A stretch of DNA of 9,814 bases from JBDSTW01 sp039914705 (GTDB lineage Bacteria; Pseudomonadota; Gammaproteobacteria; SURF-13). The DNA lies in the NCBI GenBank assembly GCA_039914705.1, contig JBDSOT010000046.1, positions 1-9,814 on the forward strand, given 5' to 3'. Numbering within the stretch: the stretch's first letter is position 1; every line of letters begins with the position of its first letter. Below the pieces are notes generated by a model. It was given only the letters and a program-made list of their open reading frames with translations, made no database searches and had not been told where the DNA came from. A program made the translations under genes and the position numbers. Positions 1-5,482 of this stretch are shown here, piece after piece.

Positions 1-629
1 CGCAAAGTCCAAGCGTAGGCATTGAACTCGCGGCCGATGGTGGTCGGCACGGCATCTTGTAGATGCGTGCGGCCGCTCTTTACCGTGTTCATTTCGCGTG
101 CGCCTATGCGCGCATATTCGTCGGCCATGGCATACGTCGCTGAGATCAGGCGCGGCAATTTAGTTAAAGCAGCGAGGCGGATAGCGGTAGGGATGGTATC
201 GTTGGTACTCTGTCCCATGTTGACGTGGTCATTGGGATTGATCGGTGTATAGACTCCGCGCTGGCTGCCCAGTGCGACGTTAGCGAGATTGGCGATGACC
301 TCGTTGCTGTTCATGTTGTGGCTGGTGCCGGCCCCGGCCTGAAAACGATCCACCACGAACTGATCGAGATGCTCGCCTGCAAGAATCTTGTCGCAGGCAG
401 CGATGATGGCCTTGGCCAGATCATCCTCGAGCCAGCCGGGCTGATTATTCGCCATGGCCGCTGCACGCTTGACGTGCACGTGCGCCAGGACAAAATCCGT
501 GTCCATGGTTTTGCCGCTGATCTGAAAGTTGGCCACGGCGCGCGCCGTTTGAATTCCGTACCAGGCTTGTGCAGGAACCTGGTACTCGCCCAAACTGTCT
601 TTTTCGACGCGAAAGCGGCTATTATTCAT
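1..629 (-). CDS. aspA: Aspartate ammonia-lyase (aspartase), N-terminal part, cut by window edge
   Basis: The enzyme reversibly deaminates L-aspartate to fumarate and ammonia in the cytoplasm. The visible 209 residues start at ATG 629-627 and stay open to the left edge. The whole stretch matches the aspartase/class II fumarase superfamily. Seen in order: VEKDSLGEYQVPAQAWYG near residues 8-25, AGAGTSHNMNSNEV at 98-111, NPNDHVNMGQSTND at 131-144 and SGRTHLQDAVP at 185-195. Two positions favour aspartase over fumarase: GAGTS where class II fumarases usually have GSGTQ, and DAVP where they have DATP. The C-terminal half, including the signature and flexible catalytic loop, lies outside the window, so the substrate call is not final. 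Family usual length is about 470 residues. No strong Shine-Dalgarno is seen. The gene is divergent from the TlpA-like gene across 51 bp. Family certain; aspartase likely. Confidence 0.88.
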   Translation of the reverse strand, partial: MNNSRFRVEKDSLGEYQVPAQAWYGIQTARAVANFQISGKTMDTDFVLAHVHVKRAAAMANNQPGWLEDDLAKAIIAACDKILAGEHLDQFVVDRFQAGAGTSHNMNSNEVIANLANVALGSQRGVYTPINPNDHVNMGQSTNDTIPTAIRLAALTKLPRLISATYAMADEYARIGAREMNTVKSGRTHLQDAVPTTIGREFNAYAWTL

Positions 630-680
630 GTTGATCAGTCACTCTGGGAAAGGCTGTAAAATTATCTGAGGTGTTAGCAT
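630..680. promoter_or_regulatory. Short divergent promoter region between aspA and the tlpA-like gene
   Basis: Only 51 bp separate the two divergent start codons, so any promoters must overlap each other or the coding regions. A TAAAAT hexamer (657-662, plus) and a GATAAT hexamer (666-661, minus) each match five of six bases of the -10 consensus and overlap face to face. No good -35 element sits at 16-18 bp from either. For the plus-strand gene the resulting leader would be only about 12 nt. The region being the control region follows from gene orientation; the individual boxes are weak guesses. Confidence 0.35.
668..673 (+). promoter_or_regulatory. Shine-Dalgarno GAGGTG for the TlpA-like gene
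   Basis: GAGGTG ends 7 nt before ATG 681. It supports this start over the in-frame ATG at 714. Confidence 0.7.
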
Positions 681-1232
681 ATGAGAGCTTGTGTGACGTA
701 TTTTTTTGCCAGAATGAGTGTAATCCTTTTTACCCTGCTCGTGCTATCCGCACCGTCGTTCGCGGCCGTGGATTTTGTGCTGCCCGATGTCGATGGCAAA
801 CAGTATAAACTCTCGGACTATCGCGGCAAGTGGGTGGTCGTGAATTATTGGGCAACCTGGTGTGGGCCGTGTCTTGAGGAAATTCCCTCCCTCGACGAGT
901 TTCATGCCAAACATAAGGATCAGGATGCGGTAGTCTTGGGAGTCAACGCGGAAGATATTGGCATCGAAAAATTACGCACATTTATCGATGAGCACTTCAT
1001 GAAATATCCGGTGCTGCGCGGCGATAGCGGCCCTGAATCCCCGCTCGGGCCGATATACGGATTACCTACCACGTATCTGATCTCGCCGACCGGGGAGATT
1101 GTCACCATGCATCTCGGTGCATTAACCGGTGCTGCGCTGGAAAAAATTATCGAGGGAGAGACTGTGGGGCAGAAACAAACTTCTGTCTCCGAGATTCCAC
1201 GATGGAAGTTCTGGAAGCGCCATGAAGGCTGA
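681..1232 (+). CDS. Exported thioredoxin-like TlpA/ResA-family thiol-disulfide protein
   Basis: A 183-residue protein with an N-terminal export signal (hydrophobic core about residues 13-24, likely cleavage after SFA at 28), then an AhpC/TSA-Redoxin type thioredoxin fold. The redox motif WCGPC is at 60-64 inside NYWATWCGPC, and the cis-proline loop GLPTTYLI is at 127-134 (Pro129). Family members act in the periplasm as thiol reductants, for example in cytochrome c maturation or protection of exported proteins; the specific partner cannot be read here. The ATG at 681 is chosen because GAGGTG (668-673) lies 7 nt upstream; Met12 is a less likely alternative. The last 20 or so residues form a basic tail (WKFWKRHEG) beyond the fold. 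No ccm or dsb genes are adjacent, so the role is not assigned. It converges on prmB with a 28-bp gap and no visible hairpin terminator. Confidence 0.9.
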   Translation: MRACVTYFFARMSVILFTLLVLSAPSFAAVDFVLPDVDGKQYKLSDYRGKWVVVNYWATWCGPCLEEIPSLDEFHAKHKDQDAVVLGVNAEDIGIEKLRTFIDEHFMKYPVLRGDSGPESPLGPIYGLPTTYLISPTGEIVTMHLGALTGAALEKIIEGETVGQKQTSVSEIPRWKFWKRHEG

Positions 1233-1260
1233 CGGTGCTGAAATTATTTGACTGCTTAAA

Positions 1261-2169
1261 TTAAAAATTAGTCTCGCACATCTGGGTATGCGTAAGTAAA
1301 AATACGCCTTGCCCGCCACGCTCGAATTCAAGCCATAAAAAAGGCGCATCCGGGTAAGCAGTAATCAGCGCCGCTTCGCTCACGCCGACTTCCACTATCA
1401 ATACGCCGTTCGCATTCAGATAATTTGCCGCCTCTCGCAAAATACGCCTGACGTAATCCAGGCCATCCGCGCCGGCAGCCAGGCCCAGCACCGGCTCGTG
1501 ATGGAACTCGTCGGGTAGCTCCGCCATTTCCAGTGCATCGACATAAGGCGGGTTGCTGACGATGATGTCGTATTTATTCCCCGCCAAGGCATTGAATAAA
1601 TCGGATTCAATTGCGTGTACCCGATCTTCCAAACCGTGTTGTGTAATGTTGATTTTAGCGACATCGAGGGCATCCACGGAGATGTCCGCGGCATCAACAA
1701 CGGCCTGTGGAAAAACATGCGCGCAGGTAATGGCGATGCATCCGCTACCGGTGCAAAGATCCAGGATGGTGGATACCTGTTCGTGTTGCACCCAGGGTTC
1801 AAAACCTTTTTCGATAAGTTCGGCGATCGGCGAGCGTGGCACCAGCACACGTTCATCAACATAAAAATTCAGACCGGCAAAATTTGCCCGCTGGGTCAGA
1901 TACGCCGCCGGCAGACGCTCGGTTATGCGGCGTAGTAATAAATCAACAACGCGCGGCTTTTCACTGCTTGTCAGGACTGTATTTAACAAATTAGAGGGCA
2001 GCGGACAGGACAGGTGCAGGCTATGCAATACCAGGGCGCTAGCCTCATCCACGGCGTTATCGGTGCCGTGGCCGAAGTATAGACCCGCCTCGTTAAACCG
2101 GCTGGCGCCCCAGCGGATAAAATCACGCACCGTGTGGAGTTGTTCGATGGCCTCGGTGCGAATATTCAT
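1261..2169 (-). CDS. prmB: Ribosomal protein L3 N5-glutamine methyltransferase PrmB
   Basis: A SAM-dependent methyltransferase of the HemK family that modifies a glutamine of ribosomal protein L3 during 50S assembly in the cytoplasm. The 302-residue product has the usual PrmB length. A helical N-terminal substrate-recognition domain covers about residues 1-100. It is followed by PRSPIAELIE (111-120), the SAM-binding loop DLCTGSGCIA (137-146), the acidic AADISVDAL segment (160-168), and catalytic NPPY at 206-209, which binds the target glutamine amide. The N terminus, the PRSPIAELI segment and the HHEPVLGLAAGADGLD block (223-238) separate PrmB from its paralogue PrmC, which acts on release factors. 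ATG 2169 follows the lpxH stop by 18 nt with only a weak GAGA ribosome-binding site. It is the last gene of the ppi-lpxH-prmB cluster, so co-transcription is likely. Confidence 0.93.
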   Translation of the reverse strand: MNIRTEAIEQLHTVRDFIRWGASRFNEAGLYFGHGTDNAVDEASALVLHSLHLSCPLPSNLLNTVLTSSEKPRVVDLLLRRITERLPAAYLTQRANFAGLNFYVDERVLVPRSPIAELIEKGFEPWVQHEQVSTILDLCTGSGCIAITCAHVFPQAVVDAADISVDALDVAKINITQHGLEDRVHAIESDLFNALAGNKYDIIVSNPPYVDALEMAELPDEFHHEPVLGLAAGADGLDYVRRILREAANYLNANGVLIVEVGVSEAALITAYPDAPFLWLEFERGGQGVFLLTHTQMCETNF

Positions 2170-2187
2170 GGCAAAAGTCTCAAAATA

Positions 2188-2940
2188 TCAATGTTGGCCG
2201 TTGATGGGTAGTTGTATTAACTCACAACCGTCCGCATCGCACCATAACGCGCTGCCTTGCTCATACCAGTCGCCTAATACGATGCGTTGCGCCGGTTGAC
2301 CGTCCAGATAAAAATCATGCACTGCCGGACGGTGGGTATGTCCATGGATCAGGCGCGTCACCTGATATTGACGCATGACGGTTTCCACGGCGGTTTGATC
2401 TACGTCCATAATAAGCTCGGATTTGCCGGAGGTTTTTTTCAGGCTCTCCTCACGATACTGTTTGGCAAGCCGGGCACGTTGCGCTAGCGGCAGCGCTAAA
2501 AAAGCCTGAGTCCAATCAGGAGTGCGGATTTGCCTGCGGACATTCTGGTAGTCGATATCTTGCGTGCACAATGTGTCGCCGTGCATCAGCAGAGTAGCTT
2601 GGCCATTAAGGCTGATCACGCAAGGATCGGGTAGCAAATGGCAGCCACTAATATTTGCGAAGCGCGCGCCGACCAGAAAGTCCCGGTTGCCATGCATAAA
2701 ATAAGTCTTTACACCGCTGTCGGCGAGCCTGCGCAGCGCAGTCAGGACATGGCAGCTTTCCGGGTCGGTATCATCGTCGCCTAGCCAGACCTCGAACAAG
2801 TCACCAAGAATATACAGGGCCGCGCACTGCGCAACATCGCGGTCAATAAACCTTAAAAAAAGTTCACTAATCGCAGGCCGGTCTGCGCATAGATGAAGAT
2901 CGGAAATGAATAATTGCTTAGTTCGGATTTGCGGAGCCAC
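2188..2940 (-). CDS. lpxH: UDP-2,3-diacylglucosamine diphosphatase LpxH
   Basis: A peripheral inner-membrane enzyme of lipid A biosynthesis that hydrolyses UDP-2,3-diacylglucosamine to lipid X (2,3-diacylglucosamine 1-phosphate) and UMP. The 250 residues have the calcineurin-like metallophosphoesterase motifs of the family: SDLHL (Asp14, His16), GDLFEVWLGDD (Asp47), MHGNRDFL (Asn85), LLMHGD (His120) and HGHTHRP (His201, His203). These line up with the E. coli Mn-binding residues with a constant shift of six, so the metal site is complete. The start is a GTG at 2940-2938; no closer start codon precedes LFISDLHL and the leader is six residues longer than in E. coli. The start lies inside the end of the ppi gene (23-nt overlap, different frame), with no good Shine-Dalgarno, which suggests translational coupling to ppi. 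Its presence shows a Gram-negative outer membrane. Confidence 0.95.
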   Translation of the reverse strand: MAPQIRTKQLFISDLHLCADRPAISELFLRFIDRDVAQCAALYILGDLFEVWLGDDDTDPESCHVLTALRRLADSGVKTYFMHGNRDFLVGARFANISGCHLLPDPCVISLNGQATLLMHGDTLCTQDIDYQNVRRQIRTPDWTQAFLALPLAQRARLAKQYREESLKKTSGKSELIMDVDQTAVETVMRQYQVTRLIHGHTHRPAVHDFYLDGQPAQRIVLGDWYEQGSALWCDADGCELIQLPINGQH

Positions 2941-3811
2941 TCTTGGTGCTGAAGGTAGCTCCAGTGCTGCCTTTCTTGGCGGGTGGTGAAATGCTTTTGA
3001 CGGCTTTAGGTTTCGGGGAAACCTTTGCTTTAGTGGTTTTACCGGCAGTTTTTTTGGCCTTTTTCTTGACGGTTGCCTTACTATCCTTGGCGTCTTTTTT
3101 TACGTAGGCTTCAGCACTGGTAACTACTAACGGTGGTGCGGCAGGCTCAATACTGACCTTTTTAATCAACACCTGCGTTTGTGGCACGTCGGTAGGGAAG
3201 GGGCCGCCTGGGCCGGTCGGAATATTACGAATACGGTCGAGCACATCAAGGCCTTCGGTAACCTTGCCGAACACGGTGTATCCCCAATGCCCGGGTGTGG
3301 GTGAGTGATGATTCAGTATGCGATTGTCCACTACATTAATGAAGAATTGATTAGTGGCCGAATCAGGTTCGTACTCGCGTGCCATGGCGATGGTGCCGCG
3401 CTCATTTTTGAGACCGTTATTGGACTCCGAGGTGATCGCGGCGCGGGTATAGCGCGCTTTGTAATCAGTGCTGTAGGCGCCACCCTGTACCATGAAATTG
3501 CTGATGACGCGGTGGAAGATCGTGCCATCGTAAGCGCCTTCGCGGACATAACTCAGGAAATTTTCCACTGTTTTCGGCGCCTTGGTATCGTAAAGCTCCA
3601 GTATCATGTCGCCGAGGCTGGTTTGAATACGCACGCGCGGCAGCAGGGTGGGCGGGGCTTCCTTTGCTACGTCTTCTTTGACTTTGGTGTCTTTGCCGGT
3701 GGCAGCAGCCTCTTTTGCAGCGGGTTTCTTCGCCGTGTCGGCGGCCTGCACGGACAATATTGGGTTATACAGGGAAGCGGCTAGAACGAGACAGCTTATA
3801 AAATATTTCAT
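2918..3811 (-). CDS. Secreted cyclophilin-type peptidyl-prolyl isomerase with lysine-rich C-terminal tail
   Basis: A predicted periplasmic PPIase catalysing cis-trans isomerisation of X-Pro bonds. The 297 residues comprise a signal peptide (1-23, likely cleavage VQA-A), an Ala/Lys-rich linker (about 24-55), one cyclophilin domain (about 60-222) and a Lys/Ala/Pro tail (about 238-297). Catalytic-site motifs are present: FHRVISNFMVQGG at 99-111 (Arg101, Phe106, Gln109) and SATNQFFINV at 151-160. The tail has 17 lysines in residues 238-280 and resembles histone-H1-like or AlgP-like low-complexity tails; usual PpiA proteins have no such extension. ATG 3811 is preferred over the ATG at 3847 because ACTCCT (plus 3822-3827) gives an AGGAGT site 10 nt upstream and the signal peptide then begins at Met1. 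In E. coli the cyclophilin next to lpxH is cytoplasmic PpiB; here the neighbour carries a signal peptide. Confidence 0.92.
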   Translation of the reverse strand: MKYFISCLVLAASLYNPILSVQAADTAKKPAAKEAAATGKDTKVKEDVAKEAPPTLLPRVRIQTSLGDMILELYDTKAPKTVENFLSYVREGAYDGTIFHRVISNFMVQGGAYSTDYKARYTRAAITSESNNGLKNERGTIAMAREYEPDSATNQFFINVVDNRILNHHSPTPGHWGYTVFGKVTEGLDVLDRIRNIPTGPGGPFPTDVPQTQVLIKKVSIEPAAPPLVVTSAEAYVKKDAKDSKATVKKKAKKTAGKTTKAKVSPKPKAVKSISPPAKKGSTGATFSTKSGSANPN

Positions 3812-3821
3812 GCGTGTTGCG

Positions 3822-3827
3822 ACTCCT
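3822..3827 (-). promoter_or_regulatory. Shine-Dalgarno AGGAGT deciding the ppi start
   Basis: Read on the minus strand, AGGAGT lies 10 nt before ATG 3811. No such site precedes the alternative ATG at 3847, so the shorter form, which starts directly with the signal peptide, is favoured. Confidence 0.65.
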
Positions 3828-3900
3828 GAATTAGATGTGGCAATCATGCCGGAATGATAAAGCGTTTATGCGGCGGGAGAAAGGGGGGAGGGGCTTTGAA

Positions 3901-3913
3901 CCCTGATTCAGGG
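3901..3913. repeat. Perfect 6-bp inverted repeat CCCTGA-T-TCAGGG
   Basis: The two six-base arms are exact reverse complements around a single T. It lies in the divergent ppi/gltX region next to a TTGAAC -35-like box, a position that suits a dimeric regulator. No regulator is known for it; operator function is inference. Confidence 0.4.
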
Positions 3914-3959
3914 CCTGCTTCATTTATCCGCTCGGAGTTTTACGTTACTATGCGCGGCT

Positions 3960-5372
3960 ATGATAAAACTGCTTACCAAGACCCGCTTTGCACCAAGCCC
4001 CACGGGATTTCTCCATCTGGGCAATGCCCGCATCGCCCTGTTTTGCGCACTGCTGGCACGGCGGAATAATGGCACCTTTTTACTGCGCATAGAAGATACC
4101 GACCGTGAACGTAGCGCGGCACACTACACGCAGGCCTTACAGGACGATTTACTGTGGATGGGGCTGGACTGGCAGGAGGGACCGGGAGTAGACGGCGCAC
4201 ATGGGCCTTATCTGCAATCGGAGCGCGGCGCTGTTTACCAGCAATATTTCGACAGGCTCGGCGAGAACGATCAGGCCTACCCGTGTTTTTGCAGTGAGCA
4301 GGAACTTGCCCTGTCGCGCAAGGCGCAATTGTCGGCAGGCCAACCGCCGCGCTATGCCGGTATCTGCACCTCATTAACCAAGACGGATGTCGCCGCTCGT
4401 CTGAACGCAGGATTAAAACCAACCCTGCGATTTCGCGTGACACGCGGCCAGGACGTGGAATTTACCGACCTGGTGCGTGGTGCACAACGCTTTTCCAGTG
4501 ACGACATCGGTGATTTCATCATACGCCGCGCGGACGGTACACCTGCCTTTTTCTTTACCAATGCGCTCGACGATGCCCTTATGAACGTCACCCACGTATT
4601 GCGCGGCGAGGATCATCTGAGCAATACGCCGCGTCAGATTATGCTGCTTCAGGCGCTCAGGTTACGCGTGCCGGCCTATGGGCATGTCTCGCTTATTCTG
4701 GGTACGGATGGCGCGCCGATGTCCAAACGCGAGGGCGGTAATAGCATGCGGGGGCTGCGCGAGGCGGGTTATTTCCCCGGCACCCTGAACAATTATTTAG
4801 CGCATCTGGGGCATCATTATGAAAGCAATGCGTATAGGGATTTTAACGGACTGGCCGAGGAATTCGATCTCGCCAGAATCGGGCGCGCACCGGCGCGCTT
4901 TGATAACGGGCAATTGCTGCACTGGCAACAGCAGGCCATTGCGCAGGCCAGTGTGGATGAACTTTGGCATTGGGCGGGAGCGGAGGTGCACGCGCTGGTT
5001 CCCGCCGAAAATATTAACGTCTTCATGGAAGCGGTGCGGCCGAATTTGAGTCTGCCGCAGGATGCGCTACGTTGGGCGCGAATTATCTACACCGATTCGC
5101 TGATTATATCGCCTGCCGCCAGCGAAATTCTTAATGCGACGGGCAGCGCGTTTTTTATGCAGGCATTGCAGGCGCTGGAACGGCATAAAACCGACTTCAA
5201 GGCGCTGGCCACCGAGATCAAGAAAACCGCAGGCGTCAGCGGGAAGGCCCTTTTCCAACCCTTGCGTATTGCCCTTACAGGCGAACTGGATGGCCCCGAA
5301 ATGGCCAGCCTGTTACCGCTGCTGGGTATCACGCGTGCGCGTGAACGCTTGGCCAGATGGTGCGAAAAATAA
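3960..5372 (+). CDS. gltX: Glutamate-tRNA ligase (GluRS)
   Basis: A class I synthetase that attaches glutamate to tRNA-Glu (or, in non-discriminating or GluRS2 forms, to tRNA-Gln for later amidation). The 470 residues match full-length GluRS, longer than the tRNA-modifying GluQ-RS. Seen: FAPSPTGFLHLGNAR (10-24, the HIGH equivalent), LLRIEDTDRERS (41-52), FIIRRADGTPAFFF (187-199), THVLRGEDHLSNTPRQI (211-227) and the KMSKS-loop equivalent PMSKREG (253-259). The C-terminal helical part (about 300-470) is the anticodon-binding region. Oddities: the loop reads AP-MSKR-E where E. coli GluRS has KK-LSKR-H. Of the zinc ligands, Cys109, Cys111 and Cys136 are present, but the fourth position is Ser138 instead of His. 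ATG 3960 is the only usable start upstream of the motif, and no Shine-Dalgarno precedes it. cysS follows after 90 nt. Confidence 0.94.
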   Translation: MIKLLTKTRFAPSPTGFLHLGNARIALFCALLARRNNGTFLLRIEDTDRERSAAHYTQALQDDLLWMGLDWQEGPGVDGAHGPYLQSERGAVYQQYFDRLGENDQAYPCFCSEQELALSRKAQLSAGQPPRYAGICTSLTKTDVAARLNAGLKPTLRFRVTRGQDVEFTDLVRGAQRFSSDDIGDFIIRRADGTPAFFFTNALDDALMNVTHVLRGEDHLSNTPRQIMLLQALRLRVPAYGHVSLILGTDGAPMSKREGGNSMRGLREAGYFPGTLNNYLAHLGHHYESNAYRDFNGLAEEFDLARIGRAPARFDNGQLLHWQQQAIAQASVDELWHWAGAEVHALVPAENINVFMEAVRPNLSLPQDALRWARIIYTDSLIISPAASEILNATGSAFFMQALQALERHKTDFKALATEIKKTAGVSGKALFQPLRIALTGELDGPEMASLLPLLGITRARERLARWCEK

Positions 5373-5374
5373 AA

Positions 5375-5482
5375 ATGACTTACTCGGCTTGGGGGTTAAG
5401 CAAGCATCATGTCAGCTTGAAATTCCTGATGATATTTTCTCTTTTCACTTACGTTCTGACCCATGCTCTACATCCACAATAG
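5375..5482 (+). CDS. Possible 35-residue hydrophobic small ORF between gltX and cysS
   Basis: An ATG 2 nt after the gltX stop opens a 35-codon frame that ends at TAG 5480-5482, overlapping the first 20 nt of cysS in another frame. The product is polar at the start (MTYSAWGLSKHH) and then hydrophobic (FLMIFSLFTYVL), like a single membrane segment. It has no Shine-Dalgarno of its own and could only be translated by coupling to gltX. It contains no Cys codons, so it is not a classical cysteine attenuation leader. It resembles no family I know and may be chance; only its position, filling the gltX-cysS gap, argues for it. Confidence 0.2.
   Translation: MTYSAWGLSKHHVSLKFLMIFSLFTYVLTHALHPQ

Larger units (their letters stand above)
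3812..3959. promoter_or_regulatory. Divergent control region between ppi and gltX
   Basis: This 148-bp region must hold the promoters for the ppi-lpxH-prmB cluster and for gltX-cysS. It contains a purine-only tract at 3874-3893 with three G runs, and the perfect palindrome CCCTGA-T-TCAGGG at 3901-3913. A TTGAAC -35-like hexamer (3896-3901) overlaps the palindrome but lacks a convincing -10 at the right distance. A TACTAT -10-like hexamer (3946-3951) sits 8 nt before the gltX ATG, again with a poor -35. The region's role follows from gene orientation; the exact promoters cannot be fixed by eye. Confidence 0.45.

Noticed and set aside
1..629. Class II fumarase instead of aspartase
   Set aside because: GAGTS at 100-103 and DAVP at 192-195 match aspartases rather than the fumarase GSGTQ and DATP; the missing C-terminal half leaves slight doubt.
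225..659. 144-codon plus-strand ORF opposite aspA
   Set aside because: It lies antisense to a clearly conserved aspartase coding region, and its product resembles no family.
1233..1260. Terminator between the TlpA-like gene and prmB
   Set aside because: The 28-bp convergent gap shows no inverted repeat or T-run.
3305..3784. 159-codon plus-strand ORF opposite the cyclophilin gene
   Set aside because: The minus strand encodes a complete cyclophilin domain; this ORF is its antisense shadow.
3874..3893. Canonical four-run G-quadruplex
   Set aside because: Only three runs of three or more G can be formed with loops of at least one base, so the standard pattern is not met.
3848..3959. Separate small gene upstream of gltX starting at 3854
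   Set aside because: The frame runs on into gltX out of frame, has no recognisable product, and crosses the promoter region.
3973..4443. 156-codon minus-strand ORF inside gltX
   Set aside because: Antisense to conserved GluRS motifs, with an unstructured Arg/Pro/Cys-rich product typical of a shadow frame.
5387..5405. Hairpin GCTTG...CAAGC after gltX as a terminator
   Set aside because: Only five base pairs with a nine-base loop and no T-run; too weak to call.
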